This document shows positions 37,805 to 49,270 of a DNA stretch of 64,000 nt, piece after piece. Where the stretch lies: the NCBI RefSeq assembly GCF_023282985.1, contig NZ_JAGQDC010000002.1:186001-250000 (forward strand). The letters are read 5' to 3'. Numbering within the stretch: the stretch's first letter is position 1; each line of letters opens with the position of its first letter. The stretch comes from Serratia silvae. Lineage in GTDB: Bacteria > Pseudomonadota > Gammaproteobacteria > Enterobacterales > Enterobacteriaceae. The translations under genes were made by a program, and so were the position numbers. The notes beneath the pieces were generated by a model that saw only the letters and a program-made list of their open reading frames with translations, had not been told where the DNA came from and did no database searches.

Positions 37805-39001
37805 GTGCAACAGAACCGGACCTCTCACCTCGGCTTGATCTTTATTCTGGGCCTGCTGTCGATGCTGATGCCGTTGGCGATCGACATGTACTTGCCCAGC
37901 ATGCCGATAATCGCCCAGGAGTTTGGCGTGGAGTCTGGCCGGGTACAGATGACGCTCAGCGCCTACATGCTAGGCTTTGCCGTTGGCCAACTGTTCTATG
38001 GGCCGATGTCCGACAGCATCGGTCGCAAACCGGTGATCCTGTGGGGCACGCTGATTTTTGCTATCGCGGGTGGGGCCTGTGCAATGGCCCAATCGGTGGA
38101 GCAACTGATCAATCTGCGCTTCCTGCATGGGTTGGCCGCAGCGGCGGCAAGCGTGGTGATCAACGCCCTGATGCGTGACATGTTCACCAAGGACGAGTTC
38201 TCACGCATGATGTCGTTCGTGATCCTGGTGATGACCATTGCGCCATTGCTGGCTCCGATGATCGGTGGCGTGCTGCTGTTATGGTTCAGCTGGCACGCGA
38301 TCTTCTGGACCATGGGCGCGGCAGCACTGTTGGGTTCGGTACTGGTGGCGTTCTTTATCAAGGAGACTTTGCCTAAGGAGCGGCGGCAAAAATTCCATCT
38401 GCGCACCACGCTCAGGAATTTCGGCTCATTGTTCCGCCACAAGCGCGTGTTGAGCTATATGCTGGCCAGTGCTTTCTCGTTTGCCGGGATGTTTTCTTTC
38501 CTCAGCGCCGGGCCGTTTGTTTATATCGAGCTGAATAACGTTTCACCGCAGCATTTTGGCTATTACTTTGCGCTGAACATCGTGTTTCTGTTCCTGACGA
38601 CCCTGATCAATAGCCGCAATGTGCGCCGCCTGGGGGCGGTTAAAATGTTCCGTCTTGGGCTGTTTGTGCAATTGACGATGGGCGTATGGTTGCTGGCCGT
38701 CACTGCCAGCGGACTGGGTTTCTGGGCATTGGTGCTCGGGGTGGCGGTTTATCTCGGTTGTATCGCCATGATCTCGTCTAACGCGATGGCGGTGATCCTG
38801 GACGATTTCCCCCATATGGCGGGAACCGCCTCTTCGCTGGCCGGGACGTTGCGTTTCAGCATTGGCGCACTGGTCGGAGCAATACTGTCCATGGCCCCAG
38901 GCAAAAGCGCATGGCCGATGGTTTCATCAATGGCGTTGTGCAGCATCGTTGCGGTGTTGTTCTATTTCTATGCCAGCCGTCCTCGTAATAACCCTGCCTG
39001 A
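37805..39001 (+). CDS. bcr: Bicyclomycin/sulfonamide resistance MFS transporter Bcr
   Basis: This is a drug:proton antiporter of the major facilitator superfamily (DHA1, Bcr/CflA type) with 12 predicted helices. The 398-residue protein has [12 protein letters not shown] in helix 1, GRKPV in loop 2-3 and the family-typical [31 protein letters not shown] near the C-terminus. I prefer the GTG at 37805, nine bases after AGGAG; the TTG at 37799 is too close to that site. Synteny with rsuA and yejG supports the name. Confidence 0.94.
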   Translation: MQQNRTSHLGLIFILGLLSMLMPLAIDMYLPSMPIIAQEFGVESGRVQMTLSAYMLGFAVGQLFYGPMSDSIGRKPVILWGTLIFAIAGGACAMAQSVEQLINLRFLHGLAAAAASVVINALMRDMFTKDEFSRMMSFVILVMTIAPLLAPMIGGVLLLWFSWHAIFWTMGAAALLGSVLVAFFIKETLPKERRQKFHLRTTLRNFGSLFRHKRVLSYMLASAFSFAGMFSFLSAGPFVYIELNNVSPQHFGYYFALNIVFLFLTTLINSRNVRRLGAVKMFRLGLFVQLTMGVWLLAVTASGLGFWALVLGVAVYLGCIAMISSNAMAVILDDFPHMAGTASSLAGTLRFSIGALVGAILSMAPGKSAWPMVSSMALCSIVAVLFYFYASRPRNNPA

Positions 39002-39596
39002 TTTACCCTTCACTATGACCCTCTCCCAAATGGTGAGAGGGAGACAAACGCAACCAGACCTCGTTTTCCCCTCTTGCAAGTTTAAGTTTGTTGCTAAATA
39101 TATGCAGACTAACTAAATGACAACCAAACGAACTGTAGTTTTTTTGTTAAATATGGCGGTATTATTTTCTCAGGTTGTCAAAGGTGCAACCCGCAGGCTG
39201 ATGGGGCGTTTTCTTCGCGGTTAATTGGCCTAATATTGTTTTAAATCAAAAGATTATTGATTTAAGCTGCTTTAGGTATTTGAGCGATATGTTTGCGCAA
39301 TGTAAAATTATAGCGATTGTAAAGTAACTGCATTGCAAGAAAAAAATGTTGAGATCGCGGCGGGAAAGGGTTACATATAACGCAAAAATGCGAGCTGAGT
39401 CGCAAAACGCCGTGAGAGAACCTTCTACGGTGGAAAAAACTGAGTGATATCAGCAAGCGCAGGATGCGGTTAATTGTTTGTTGCAAATTTTACTTAAAAA
39501 CAACATTTGTGGGCGGCAAAGTCGGATGATCCCGGCTATAACTAAGTCATCCTGTGATGTAAAAAGTGTTTCATCTTTTCATACTAGGGATTTCAT
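39002..39596. other. Intergenic region between bcr and yejG
   Basis: This is a 595-base gap. The left end has a CCCTCTC...GAGAGGG hairpin (39019-39041), which may terminate bcr but has no T-run. The rest is AT-rich; I find no convincing gene on either strand. The yejG promoter should be in the last 100 bases. Confidence 0.5.
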
Positions 39597-39941
39597 GTGG
39601 ATAGTTTCCAGCTTTCGGTAGTGCATCGCTTGCCGCAAAGTTATCGTTGGCTATCAGGTTTTACCGGCAGCAAGGTTGAACCGATTCCGCTTAGCGGCAT
39701 AGACGAAGATAACGATCTGATCGGCCTGAAGCTACTCAGCCATGATGGGCGTGAAGCCTGGCGGGTCATGCAGCAGCTCAACCTGTCTCTGCAAGAGATC
39801 CAGGTCAACTGTTCCATCGTTGAATGGGAAGGCGAGCCTTGCCTGTTCGTTCATCAATGTGATGAAAGTGCTGCCATGTGCCGCTTAAAAAACGTCGGTG
39901 CGGCGATTGCCGAGCAGCTCAGCGCGCAGTACCCCTTCTGA
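39597..39941 (+). CDS. yejG: Conserved protein YejG
   Basis: This is a 114-residue protein with [26 protein letters not shown], nearly superimposable on E. coli YejG from memory. The start is GTG at 39597 with AGGGA six bases upstream; the ATG two bases earlier is out of frame. Its cellular role is not well defined. It converges with yejF. Confidence 0.92.
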   Translation: MDSFQLSVVHRLPQSYRWLSGFTGSKVEPIPLSGIDEDNDLIGLKLLSHDGREAWRVMQQLNLSLQEIQVNCSIVEWEGEPCLFVHQCDESAAMCRLKNVGAAIAEQLSAQYPF

Positions 39942-39950
39942 ATGATGCCG

Positions 39951-41546
39951 CTAATCAACCAACTGCAATAACTGCTGCGTATAGACAGCAGCAGGTGCGT
40001 TGAAAATCGTTTGGCAGTCACCTTGCTCCACGACTTCTCCCTGACGCAGTACGATCACCTGATGGCACAACGATCGTACCACCTGCAAATCGTGGCTGAT
40101 GAACAGATAGGCCAGCCGGTGACGGAGCTGAAGTGATTTCAGCAGCGTCAGGATTTGCGCCTGCACCGATTTATCCAACGAGGACGTCGGTTCATCCAGG
40201 ATCAACAGCTGCGGCTGCAGGATCAGCGCGCGGGCAATGGCAATACGCTGGCGCTGCCCACCGGAAAACTCTGTGGGATAACGGTAGCGCAGGGCCGGAT
40301 CCAACCCGACTTCCTCCAACGCCTCAATCACCCGCTGTTCGCGTTGCTCTGCGGTCAATTGCTGGTGGATCTCCAGCCCTTCAGCGATGATTTGCAGCAC
40401 GTTCAGGCGTGGGTTCAGCGCGGAATAGGGATCCTGGAACACGATTTGCATTCGGCTGCGGTAAGGCAACATCTGCTGGTTATTGAACTGGTGCAGCGGT
40501 TGGCCATCAAACCAGATTGCACCTTTGGCACTTAGCAAGCGCAGCAGCGCCAGACCAGTCGTGCTCTTGCCGGAACCCGATTCACCCACCAAGCCCACGC
40601 TTTCTCCAGGCTGTATCTCAAAGCTCAGATTTTTCAGCGCGTAGTTCTGATCGACAACGCGCCGTAATAGGCCACGTTTGATCGGGAAGCTGACCTGCAG
40701 GTTTTCCACTTTGAGCAGTGGCATGGGCTTATCGCTAGCCGGTAGCGGCAGAGGCTCGCCCACGTCTTCAGCAGCCAATAACTGACGGGTATAGGCATGC
40801 TGGGGGGCGCTAAACAGGCTGTCACGGCTATTTTGCTCTACGCACAATCCTTGGCGCATCACCGCCACGTTATCTGCCAACCGGCGAACGATGTTCAGGT
40901 TGTGGGTGATGAAAAGTAACCCCATTCCCAACTCCTGCTTTAATTCTTTCAGCAGCATCAGGATCTGCGCCTGGATGGTCACGTCTAGCGCGGTGGTCGG
41001 TTCGTCGGCAATCAACAGCTTGGGCTTGGTCAGCACCGCCATAGCGATCATCACGCGTTGACGTTCTCCACCGGAGAGCTGATGTGGATAATCCTTCAAA
41101 CGACCTTTGGCGTTACGTATTCCCACCCGATCCAGACATTGAATGATTTCGGCGCGGGCGCTGTCACGGCGCATGCCCCGGTGGAGCATCAGCACTTCGG
41201 CCAGTTGCTTTTCGATGGTGTGCAGTGGATTGAGCGACACCATCGGCTCCTGGAAAATCATCGAGATCTGGTTGCCACGCACTTTGCGCAGTTCGGCTTC
41301 TGGCGCGTGTAACAGCGAGTTGCCGTTAAACAGAATATCTCCACCGGGATACACCACTGGCGGGGAAGGCAATAGCCGCAGCACGGAAAGGGCGGTGACG
41401 CTTTTGCCTGAGCCTGATTCACCCACCAACGCCAGCGTTTCCCCTTGTTCAATCTGCAACGAGACGCCGTTGACCACCTGATTCAAGCTGCCTCCCTGGC
41501 GGAAGGCGATGCTGAGATCCTGAATAGCGAGCAGAGGAGTGGTCAT
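39951..41546 (-). CDS. yejF: Microcin C/peptide ABC transporter, dual ATPase YejF
   Basis: YejF energises the YejABEF importer of microcin C and peptides. The 531-residue protein consists of two ABC cassettes: the first with GESGSGKS near residue 38 and LSGGERQRV, the second with GESGSGKST near 319 and FSGGQRQRI. Both Walker B regions ([22 protein letters not shown]) are intact. It is the last gene of yejABEF. Confidence 0.97.
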   Translation of the reverse strand: MTTPLLAIQDLSIAFRQGGSLNQVVNGVSLQIEQGETLALVGESGSGKSVTALSVLRLLPSPPVVYPGGDILFNGNSLLHAPEAELRKVRGNQISMIFQEPMVSLNPLHTIEKQLAEVLMLHRGMRRDSARAEIIQCLDRVGIRNAKGRLKDYPHQLSGGERQRVMIAMAVLTKPKLLIADEPTTALDVTIQAQILMLLKELKQELGMGLLFITHNLNIVRRLADNVAVMRQGLCVEQNSRDSLFSAPQHAYTRQLLAAEDVGEPLPLPASDKPMPLLKVENLQVSFPIKRGLLRRVVDQNYALKNLSFEIQPGESVGLVGESGSGKSTTGLALLRLLSAKGAIWFDGQPLHQFNNQQMLPYRSRMQIVFQDPYSALNPRLNVLQIIAEGLEIHQQLTAEQREQRVIEALEEVGLDPALRYRYPTEFSGGQRQRIAIARALILQPQLLILDEPTSSLDKSVQAQILTLLKSLQLRHRLAYLFISHDLQVVRSLCHQVIVLRQGEVVEQGDCQTIFNAPAAVYTQQLLQLVD

Positions 41547-41547
41547 A

Positions 41548-42573
41548 TTAATGCGCCTTGCTTGGGTCGAAGGCGTCGCGCACCGCTTCGCCGATAAAGA
41601 TTAACAGTGAGAGCAGCACCGCCAGCACCAGGAAGGCGGTAATGCCTAACCACGGTGCTTGCAGGTTGTTTTTGCCCTGTAAAAGTAGCTCACCCAACGA
41701 AGGCGAACCGATCGGCAAGCCGAAGCCGAGGAAGTCGAGAGAGGTGAGGGTGGTAATCGAACCACACAGAATAAACGGCAGGAAGGTCAGCGTGGCGACC
41801 ATGGCGTTAGGCAGCATATGGCGATACATAATCACGCGATCCGGCACGCCCATCGCTCTGGCGGCACGAATGTAGTCGTAATTACGGGTACGCAGGAATT
41901 CTGCACGCACTACGCCCACCAGGCTCATCCAGCCAAACAGGATGGTGATGCCCAACAGCCACCAGAAATTGGGTTGGATGATGCTGGACAGCAGGATGAT
42001 CAGGAACAGCGTCGGCATCCCCGACCAAACCTCGATCAGCCGCTGCCCCCAAAGATCGAATCGGCCGCCGTAATAGCCCTGCGTCGCTCCTGCACAGATA
42101 CCAATCACGCTGGAACACAGCGTTAGCGCCAGCCCAAACAGCATCGAGATACGGAAACCGTACAGCACCCGGGCCAGCACATCGCTGCCGTTACTGTCGG
42201 TGCCCAGCAGGTTCTGGCGTGACGGTGGCGACGGGAAGGGGACTTCGGTGGCAAAGTTGATCGTGTTGTAGCTAAAGCGGATTGGGGCCCAGATAGCCCA
42301 GCCGTGTTGCTCAATCTGCTTGATGACAAAAGGATCCTGAAAATCGGTGATGGTATTCAGTTCCCCACCGAAGGTCGTTTCGCTGTAGTTGACCATAAAG
42401 GGCACATATAGGCGGCCTTCATAGCGCACCAGCAAGGGCCGGTCGTTAGCGATCAGGTTGGCGGCCAGGCTGAGCGCAAAGGCCACCAGAAAAATCCACA
42501 GCGACCAGTAACCACGGCGGTTGCTGCGAAAACGTGCCCAGCGGGCCTGATTGATGGGGCTTAAGCGGCTCAT
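41548..42573 (-). CDS. yejE: Microcin C/peptide ABC transporter permease YejE
   Basis: This inner-membrane permease of the YejABEF importer has 341 residues. An N-terminal helix is followed by a periplasmic stretch, then five further helices of the binding-protein-dependent transport domain; the EAA-type loop is seen around [21 protein letters not shown]. The start overlaps the yejB stop by four bases. Confidence 0.96.
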   Translation of the reverse strand: MSRLSPINQARWARFRSNRRGYWSLWIFLVAFALSLAANLIANDRPLLVRYEGRLYVPFMVNYSETTFGGELNTITDFQDPFVIKQIEQHGWAIWAPIRFSYNTINFATEVPFPSPPSRQNLLGTDSNGSDVLARVLYGFRISMLFGLALTLCSSVIGICAGATQGYYGGRFDLWGQRLIEVWSGMPTLFLIILLSSIIQPNFWWLLGITILFGWMSLVGVVRAEFLRTRNYDYIRAARAMGVPDRVIMYRHMLPNAMVATLTFLPFILCGSITTLTSLDFLGFGLPIGSPSLGELLLQGKNNLQAPWLGITAFLVLAVLLSLLIFIGEAVRDAFDPSKAH

Positions 42574-43664
42574 TGACGGGCCTCGAAATCAATGCGCGGA
42601 TCGACCAGGGTATAGGTGATATCGCTGATGATATTCAGCAGCAGGCCGATCAGGGTAAATATGTAGAGCGTTCCGAACATCACCGGATAGTCGCGTTGCA
42701 GGGTGGCATCGTAGCCCAGTAGCCCAAGGCCGTTGAGCGAGAACATCACTTCGATCAGCAACGAACCGGTGAAAAACACGCTGATAAAGGTGGCCGGGAA
42801 ACCGGCGATCACCAACAGCATGGCGTTACGGAACACGTGGCGGTACAGGATCTTCTTCTCGTCCAGCCCTTTGGCACGGGCAGTGACCACGTATTGTTTA
42901 CGGATCTCATCAAGGAACGAGTTTTTGGTCAGCATGGTCAGGGTGGCAAAGCCACCGATCACCGTAGCCAGCACTGGCAGGGTAATGTGCCACAGATAAT
43001 CGGTGATTTTACCGTACCACGGCAGCGTGTCGAAATTGCTGGAAACCAGCCCGCGCAGCGGGAACCAGTCCAGATAGCTACCACCGGCGAATAGCACGAT
43101 CATCAGAATGGCGAACAGGAACGCTGGAATGGCGTAGCCGATGATAATCAGCGTGCTGCTCCAGGTGTCAAAGGCGTTGCCGTTGTGGATGGCCTTGCGG
43201 ATCCCCAGGGGAATCGACACCAGATAGATGATCAGCGTACTCCACAGCCCCAGGGACGCGGAGACTGGCAGGCTTTGGCCGATCAGCTGCATCACTGAGG
43301 CACCGCGGAACAGGCTGTCGCCGAAATCGAGGCGCATGTAGTTCCACAGCATGGTGAAATAGCGTTCGTGCAGCGGCTTGTCGAACCCATAGCGTTTGGT
43401 GATCTCGGCGATCACTTCGGGATCCAGGCCGCGTGAGCCACGGTATTGGCCTTCGGCCACGTTGCCCGCGCCAGCCTTCATATGCCCAAGGCCTTCACCC
43501 GCGCCACCACCGCCAAAACCGCTGGTTTGCCCCATCTCAATAGAGGCAATGGCCTGATCGACCGGCCCACCGGGGGCGATTTGCACAATGAAAAAGTTAA
43601 TGGTGATGATTGCCCACAGCGTGGGGATCACCAGCAGTAATCTGCGTATCAGATAAGCGGCCAC
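42570..43664 (-). CDS. yejB: Microcin C/peptide ABC transporter permease YejB
   Basis: This is the second permease of the importer, with 364 residues. It has the DppB/OppB-type N-terminus ([24 protein letters not shown]), a glycine-rich insertion ([17 protein letters not shown], about residues 46-62) found in YejB, and the loop [19 protein letters not shown]. The start is GTG at 43664 with AAGGAG overlapping the yejA stop. Confidence 0.96.
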   Translation of the reverse strand: MAAYLIRRLLLVIPTLWAIITINFFIVQIAPGGPVDQAIASIEMGQTSGFGGGGAGEGLGHMKAGAGNVAEGQYRGSRGLDPEVIAEITKRYGFDKPLHERYFTMLWNYMRLDFGDSLFRGASVMQLIGQSLPVSASLGLWSTLIIYLVSIPLGIRKAIHNGNAFDTWSSTLIIIGYAIPAFLFAILMIVLFAGGSYLDWFPLRGLVSSNFDTLPWYGKITDYLWHITLPVLATVIGGFATLTMLTKNSFLDEIRKQYVVTARAKGLDEKKILYRHVFRNAMLLVIAGFPATFISVFFTGSLLIEVMFSLNGLGLLGYDATLQRDYPVMFGTLYIFTLIGLLLNIISDITYTLVDPRIDFEARQ

Positions 43665-43674
43665 CTGAGGCTCC

Positions 43675-45483
43675 TTATTGCCGTTGCGCCGGCAAGCGTG
43701 CCGCCTTGTTGACGTCGAACCACCAGTTGTCGAACCCGATCGAATAGGCCGGGCGTACCGCTGGCGAAGAGAATTTGTCCCAATAGGCGTAACGGTCGTG
43801 ATTGGAGTACCACATCGGCAGCATATACATGTTCCAGGTCAACACCCGATCCAGCGCACGGCCAAGGGACAGCAACGATTTTTCATCTCCTTGATGCTTA
43901 ACTATTTTACGCACTAGGTCGTCTACAGCTGGATCGCTGACGCCGGGGGTATTCCAACTCGAGGTGATATAATCTGAATCCCAACGGGTTTGTAGTGAGG
44001 TGCTGGGAAAAGGCATTGCAGGGTACACTGTCGGCATCATATCAAAGTCACGTTCGCGCATGCGGCGGGTGAATTGGCTGACGTCAATCTCACGGATCTG
44101 CATATCAATCCCCAACCGCTTCAGGTTGTGCTGGAAAGGCAGTACGTACTGAAAATTACTGCCGCTCCACAGCATCAGCTCAAAGGTAAAGGGTTTACCG
44201 GTTTTGCTGTTGACCAACTGCTGGTTTTTCACTTCCCAGCCAGCTTGTTTAAGCAACTCGGTGGCTTTCAGCAGGTTGGCCCGGTCATTGCCGCTGCCGT
44301 CGGATGTTGGAGGCTGATAGATAGAGGTAAATACTTCTGTTGGTACTTTGCCTTTCAGCGGGGCCAGCCAGGCCAGTTCCGCAGCGTCTGGGTAGCCGGT
44401 AGCCGCGTATTCGGTATTCTGGAAATAGCTGTTGGCGCGCTGATAGGCACCGTAATACAGCGCCTTGTTCATCCAGTCAAAGTCGAAGGCCAGGGTAATG
44501 GCTTCCCGCACCCGGCGATCGGCGAAAATCGGTCGTTGAATATTGAATGCCATCCAGCGGGCATTCTGTGCCGCCTGATTGGTTTCATCCTGTTTGATGA
44601 TGAAGTTGCGCGCAAAGTTGCCGCCCTGATATTGAGTGGCCCAGTTTTTTGGCGAGCCTTCGACGCGGAAATCGTAAGCCCCGGCCTTAAAGGCTTCCAG
44701 TGCCACCTTATCGTCCAGGTAATAGTCGTAACGCAGCGTATCGAAGTTATAGCGACCACGATTCACCGGCAGATTGGCGGCCCAATAGTCGCGTACACGT
44801 TCGTAGGTAATGTATTGGCCCAATCGGTAGCTGCTGATTTTATAAGGCCCACTGCTCAGAGGGGGAACAGCCAGTGGCTCATTCAGCTTATGGTCTTTCC
44901 AGAAGCTTTCCGGCATGACCGGCAAGCTCAAGAGACCGAGTAGCTGATCTTTATCCGGTTTGGGGAGTTCTATGCGTACTGTCAGACGGGAGATGGCCTT
45001 GACCGTGACGCCTTTATACGCCGAACGGAATTGCGGCACTCCCTCGGTCATAAATTTGTTGAAGGTGAAAGCCACGTCGGCAGCGGTGATCGGGCTACCG
45101 TCATGAAAACGAGCGCGTGGATCGATATCCAGCTCCATCCAACGCATATCTGCCGGGTAACGGGCCGACTCTGCAATCAGCGGATAATAGCTGGAAGGCT
45201 CGTCGGCCGAATTGGTGAATAGCGTATCGTAGAGTTCCCCAGTTCTTTCACCGGGCACGCCGCGCGAGGCGAAACGGTTGAAGTTATCATAGGTACCGAT
45301 GGCTGCCAGCCGAACGTCGCCGCCCTTGGGGGCCGCAGGGTTCACGTAGTCAAAATGGCTAAAGTCGGTGGAATATTTCGGTTCACCGAGCGTGGCGAAA
45401 GCGTAGCTTTCATTAAGGGTTTCGGCCTGCATGCTAAAACTGAGTGCCGAAAGCACCAGGGCAGCAAAAATGCGTACGGACAT
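43675..45483 (-). CDS. yejA: Periplasmic peptide-binding protein YejA
   Basis: This is the substrate-binding protein of the microcin C/oligopeptide importer. The 602-residue precursor has a signal peptide cleaved near SMQA-ETL and belongs to the family 5 extracellular solute-binding proteins ([30 protein letters not shown]). The length matches the E. coli protein. It is the first gene of yejABEF. Confidence 0.96.
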   Translation of the reverse strand: MSVRIFAALVLSALSFSMQAETLNESYAFATLGEPKYSTDFSHFDYVNPAAPKGGDVRLAAIGTYDNFNRFASRGVPGERTGELYDTLFTNSADEPSSYYPLIAESARYPADMRWMELDIDPRARFHDGSPITAADVAFTFNKFMTEGVPQFRSAYKGVTVKAISRLTVRIELPKPDKDQLLGLLSLPVMPESFWKDHKLNEPLAVPPLSSGPYKISSYRLGQYITYERVRDYWAANLPVNRGRYNFDTLRYDYYLDDKVALEAFKAGAYDFRVEGSPKNWATQYQGGNFARNFIIKQDETNQAAQNARWMAFNIQRPIFADRRVREAITLAFDFDWMNKALYYGAYQRANSYFQNTEYAATGYPDAAELAWLAPLKGKVPTEVFTSIYQPPTSDGSGNDRANLLKATELLKQAGWEVKNQQLVNSKTGKPFTFELMLWSGSNFQYVLPFQHNLKRLGIDMQIREIDVSQFTRRMRERDFDMMPTVYPAMPFPSTSLQTRWDSDYITSSWNTPGVSDPAVDDLVRKIVKHQGDEKSLLSLGRALDRVLTWNMYMLPMWYSNHDRYAYWDKFSSPAVRPAYSIGFDNWWFDVNKAARLPAQRQ

Positions 45484-45617
45484 CTCTACGGTAAGCTCCT
45501 GCTATGTATACCCGCCGCCTTTCAAACCATGGCTTGAAATATGTCGGATATAAGTCAATTAATCCAGCCGGTAGCATAGCATTTCAGGCCGGTTTTCTGA
45601 GTAAAGAAGTTTCAATA

Positions 45618-47207
45618 TCAGGGATTAACCGCGGCCTGATAATCAAAAGCGGCATTATTCTGGCAAAAGGCGACGAAGTCCTCAATACCCAGTGGCTTAC
45701 TGAAATAATAGCCCTGCATAAAATTAACGTCGCGCTCTTGCAGGAAACTCACCTGTTCGGCGGTTTCAACCCCTTCCGCCACGGTCAGCATTTGCAGTTT
45801 TTTAGATAGTGAAATCACTGCATCCAGGACAGGAGCGGTCGCCGTATCCTGGCCGATGGTGTTGACAAAACCGCGGTCGATTTTCAGGTAATCCAGGGTA
45901 AAGCGCTGTAGATAGATTAAGGCGCTGTGGCCGGTGCCAAAGTCATCTACCGCGATTTCAACGCCCTGACTGTGCAGCCAGTCAAACTCTTCCAAGGCGT
46001 TTTGTTCCTCCACCATGCCGCGTTCGGTGATTTCAAACACCACGGTGAAATGGTTGGTCGGCACTTCAGCCAGCAGTTCGATGATATCGTCATGGAACGA
46101 AGGCGCATTAAGGTGAGAAGGAGCAAGATTGATGCCCAGTTTGGCCCCCCGTGGCAGAGCTTGCGCCAACTGCGGGATATCCGCTACGATCATCCGGAAC
46201 AGGTGGCGGGTCAGCGCCACGATCAACCCTTCGCTTTCGGCATAGGGGATAAACAGATCCGGTGGAATACGCCCCTCGCTGGGATGCTGCCAGCGGATCA
46301 ATGCTTCCATTCCGGCGATGGTGCTGCTTGCTGTGTGGAATACTGGTTGATATTCAACAAAGAACTCATTGCGCTTGATGCCCCTCATCAGGGCGAGTTC
46401 GGGGCTTTGACGCAATATCTGCATGTAGTAATACAACACGCCCACCATCAGGGAGAGCACCAGGCTGCCCAGCACGGTAAAACGCATATCATTAGCCGTC
46501 AGGGATTGGTGATAGAAGATCATACTCAGTGGATAACCTGGGACTGCAACCTGGCTGGTGTACCTTTCAGGTAATTTTGCCAGTGGCATCATATTCGAGT
46601 CGAAGGTGGTTACCGCATGGTTCCCGATCACGATGGCAAATCCGGGAGTATCTCTATCGCGTGAATTGAGTAGCAGGTAGGGGGTCAGGGTGAGATCCAG
46701 CGTGGCCAGTATGCCGGTGTTGCTTGGCCCCGGTTGACGTAGCCACACGGCAACCGCCGGTTTTTCCGGCACCATCGGCGTGCCTTCTTGCAATGCCATA
46801 TCCAGTGGCTTGCGCCAGTCGATTTCGGAATAAATATAGCTCATCCCCAGCATCATGTTACCGGTTGCCGAGGAGCAATAGGCAAAACCGTCTTTTACCA
46901 GAACAAAAGTGCGTACGCCGGCGGTAAAAGCGGCACGGTAAGTAAGATCGGACTGGACCTTTTCGCAGGATTTACCAGTAAGCGGCATGATTTGTTGCAT
47001 CATTTCTTGCAGATTATCGAGATAATTAACGGCAAATTTTTGCGTACGGGTTTCGATCTTATGTTGATATTGCGTGCGCTGATGATCGATCAGAAATAAG
47101 GTGACAGAGATAAAAACAATGAAGAAAACTGCTGCGACAATACCGCTTTTAGCCAGGCTACGCCGTGTGTTAGACGCATGGCGTGCAAATGCTCCCTTCA
47201 ATCCCAT
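45618..47207 (-). CDS. pdeN: CSS-motif EAL domain c-di-GMP phosphodiesterase (PdeN/Rtn)
   Basis: This is a membrane c-di-GMP phosphodiesterase. The 529-residue protein has a membrane helix at about 20-42, a periplasmic CSS domain with the redox-sensitive motif YCSSATG, a second helix at about 245-268 and a cytoplasmic EAL domain (about 280-520). The catalytic signatures GMEALIRW, INLAPSHL, FEITERG, VDDFGTG, LKIDRGFV and VAEGVET are intact, so it should be active. In E. coli rtn (pdeN) is also next to yejA. Oxidation of the CSS cysteines by the Dsb system would be expected to control it. Confidence 0.95.
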   Translation of the reverse strand: MGLKGAFARHASNTRRSLAKSGIVAAVFFIVFISVTLFLIDHQRTQYQHKIETRTQKFAVNYLDNLQEMMQQIMPLTGKSCEKVQSDLTYRAAFTAGVRTFVLVKDGFAYCSSATGNMMLGMSYIYSEIDWRKPLDMALQEGTPMVPEKPAVAVWLRQPGPSNTGILATLDLTLTPYLLLNSRDRDTPGFAIVIGNHAVTTFDSNMMPLAKLPERYTSQVAVPGYPLSMIFYHQSLTANDMRFTVLGSLVLSLMVGVLYYYMQILRQSPELALMRGIKRNEFFVEYQPVFHTASSTIAGMEALIRWQHPSEGRIPPDLFIPYAESEGLIVALTRHLFRMIVADIPQLAQALPRGAKLGINLAPSHLNAPSFHDDIIELLAEVPTNHFTVVFEITERGMVEEQNALEEFDWLHSQGVEIAVDDFGTGHSALIYLQRFTLDYLKIDRGFVNTIGQDTATAPVLDAVISLSKKLQMLTVAEGVETAEQVSFLQERDVNFMQGYYFSKPLGIEDFVAFCQNNAAFDYQAAVNP

Positions 47208-47444
47208 TACTTGCCCCCTGAGCGCAGCGTAAAAATATTCTTGTTATATTGCGGGTGATTAATATATCTCACCGATCCAGCCTGCGTCATTATTCGTCTG
47301 GCTGTTTAGACACAGCGTAAACAGTGCGTTACAAAATGGTATGTCACTTGACGATAATAGGCTATTTTTTCAACTGTCGCGTGGTTTCTTGCACTGTGAT
47401 AATCGAAAATAGCGATGCGGGTTTGTTCGGTGCCACTTTTACAG

Positions 47445-47476
47445 TGAAAAAAAACGCTGCCCCTGGGGGCAGCGTT
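47445..47476 (-). terminator. Rho-independent terminator of mepS
   Basis: On the minus strand AACGCTGCCCC pairs with GGGGCAGCGTT and is followed by eight T residues. It lies about 50 bases after the mepS stop. Confidence 0.95.
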
Positions 47477-47524
47477 CTGGTCTCGTTTGTTTGGCTTTCA
47501 GGACTAGATTCAGATACTACACCG

Positions 47525-48106
47525 TTAGCTGGAACTTTTGCCCAGTAACCGGCGGCCTTCACGATAACGTTTATCCCAATAGTTATCCGAAAGGTTAGAG
47601 ATTGTCACGCCACTGCTGGTAGAGGCATGAACGAATTTGTCGTTACCCAGATAGATGCCAACGTGGCGGCCAGTCGACCCGGCGCGGAACAGCACTAAAT
47701 CACCAGGGCGCAGTTTGGCGCGCTGGATTTGTTTGCCCATATCTTCTTGCTCATAGGTTGAGCGGGGCAGAGCCATACCAAACTGTTCACGGAAAGTCCG
47801 TTGCACAAATGCCGAGCAATCAATGCCGCGCTTGCTTTCACCGCCTAAACGGTAGCGGACGCCTTTCCAATCAGCATACTGATCCATAATCTTTGACTTG
47901 ACGTCAACGTTACGTACCATCGCTTCGAATTCATCCTGAGAGGCTTGCAGTAAAAGACCGTTTTTGTCATTAACTGCATGCATCTCAGTTTGTGATCTAT
48001 CTAACTTCGAAGTGTTCGTTGAGCTACAGGCGGAGAGCACCAAGGCTGCCGCAATTGCAGGTAATACCCGCAAAAAATATCTCAGAAAAGGTTGAGATTT
48101 GACCAT
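47525..48106 (-). CDS. mepS: Murein DD-endopeptidase MepS (Spr)
   Basis: MepS cleaves peptide cross-links of peptidoglycan to allow growth. The 193-residue protein is a lipoprotein (lipobox LSAC, Cys 27) with an NlpC/P60 domain. The catalytic C97 is in IDCSAF, H148 in RHVGIYLG and a third polar residue is H160 in FVHAS. In E. coli its level is controlled by NlpI-Prc proteolysis. The gene order mepS-lpxT is conserved. Confidence 0.96.
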   Translation of the reverse strand: MVKSQPFLRYFLRVLPAIAAALVLSACSSTNTSKLDRSQTEMHAVNDKNGLLLQASQDEFEAMVRNVDVKSKIMDQYADWKGVRYRLGGESKRGIDCSAFVQRTFREQFGMALPRSTYEQEDMGKQIQRAKLRPGDLVLFRAGSTGRHVGIYLGNDKFVHASTSSGVTISNLSDNYWDKRYREGRRLLGKSSS

Positions 48107-48513
48107 TGTAATTGTTTTCCCTTGAAGTCCTTAACGACGCAAGTCGTTATCTGAAAAATACCAAACTGAACGAGACTAGTTGGCACCGGCAGGAAGGACA
48201 AACAGTTAGCATCGGAAATGTGCAGGAACGCACAATTTTCGGATTTTTACTAACGAGCCAAGCCAAACCAGGCACAAACGCATCAGAGAGTACCGGAATG
48301 AAGTGAGGATTGCGAGCCTTTTTCCGACATTCTTTATATGAAATCGTGATGTAACATAATGTAAATATTCATATAAAAAACGCGGTTTGCCGCTTATGTT
48401 GGATTGGTGTTAATTAATGCGGTAACCATGTTAACGGCGTGGTTGCGGAGTAAACAGATTGAGGCATTTCAATAACCGAGAGGCGCTGGCCTCCCGGCTA
48501 TCATAATCTAAAC
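48107..48513. other. Intergenic region between lpxT and mepS
   Basis: About 400 bases with the mepS promoter and 5' leader (right of 48107) and, at the right end, a hairpin that may terminate lpxT. A short open frame reading on the plus strand from 48112 has no ribosome site and is not believed to be a gene. Confidence 0.5.
48476..48497 (-). terminator. Possible terminator of lpxT
   Basis: On the minus strand CCGGGAGGC pairs with GCCTCTCGG (one G-T pair) across a 4-base loop and is followed by TTATT. It lies just past the lpxT stop. Confidence 0.6.
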
Positions 48514-49224
48514 TTATGGCTGCGTTGGACGATACTTACCGGGTAATCTGCAGTTCAACCAGTGGATCACAACATCGCTGGCCGGTGTCATCAGCCACCA
48601 ACTGGTGCCGACCATCACCACAGATAGCGAACCGACGGCAATATCGGTAAACCAGTGTGCACCGATCATGATGCGTGGAAGGCAGAAGACTAGAGTGATC
48701 AGCAGCGCGATGGCAAATGCCGTGCGGTTAAAGTAGCGCAGCATAAAGCAGGAGAAAATCATCAGCATCATGCCATGATCGCCGGGGAAGCTGTCGCTGG
48801 AGGCGTCTTTGGTTGGGATGCCGGTGAGTTCGCTGACCCGGTTGATATTGTCAAAGGTCAGGGTGGGGCTGGCGTGTTTTACTGGCAGCAGGTGACCAAA
48901 CTGGTTGAGCACCACCCCCGTTAACAACATCACGACGCCGGTAACGATCAGACGGCGGCGGCCAAAGGCATCCTGCTTGAGGTAGAAGTAAAGGTACAGC
49001 AGCCCCATGGCGATGAGCGAAATGACGTCGAATACCCGATTGTTGGTGATCGCCACCATTCTCAAAAACCAGGCGTCGCTGGCCAGATGTTGGTTGAAGA
49101 AGAAAAAGATTGCTGAGTCAATGTTGAACCAGAACCCGTGATCCTTGGGTATATACCAGGAAAGAAATAGCACGATGCCCAAGACGTTGAGCATGAGGAT
49201 GAAGGGTAAATTGCGGCGTGTCAT
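48514..49224 (-). CDS. lpxT: Lipid A 1-diphosphate synthase LpxT (YeiU)
   Basis: LpxT transfers a phosphate from undecaprenyl pyrophosphate to lipid A in the inner membrane. The 236-residue protein has about six helices and the PAP2 signature: the K-x6-RP-like region, the SFPGDHG motif and the later GAHWFTDIAVG. Its length matches E. coli YeiU (237), and its place between yeiR and mepS is conserved. Confidence 0.93.
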   Translation of the reverse strand: MTRRNLPFILMLNVLGIVLFLSWYIPKDHGFWFNIDSAIFFFFNQHLASDAWFLRMVAITNNRVFDVISLIAMGLLYLYFYLKQDAFGRRRLIVTGVVMLLTGVVLNQFGHLLPVKHASPTLTFDNINRVSELTGIPTKDASSDSFPGDHGMMLMIFSCFMLRYFNRTAFAIALLITLVFCLPRIMIGAHWFTDIAVGSLSVVMVGTSWWLMTPASDVVIHWLNCRLPGKYRPTQP

Positions 49225-49270
49225 GGCTGACCTGTAAAGATTATAAAAAATAATGCCAACGTTAAAAGCA

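Noticed and set aside
39262..39486. 74-codon minus-strand frame between bcr and yejG
   Set aside because: The translation is low-complexity and basic, with no ribosome site; it is probably chance.
44074..44943. 289-codon open frame on the plus strand
   Set aside because: It lies entirely antisense to yejA, a clear family 5 binding protein; its translation has no recognisable domain. It is a shadow of high-GC codon structure.
48112..48306. 64-codon frame upstream of mepS
   Set aside because: It has no ribosome binding site or recognisable protein features and overlaps the region needed for the mepS promoter and leader.
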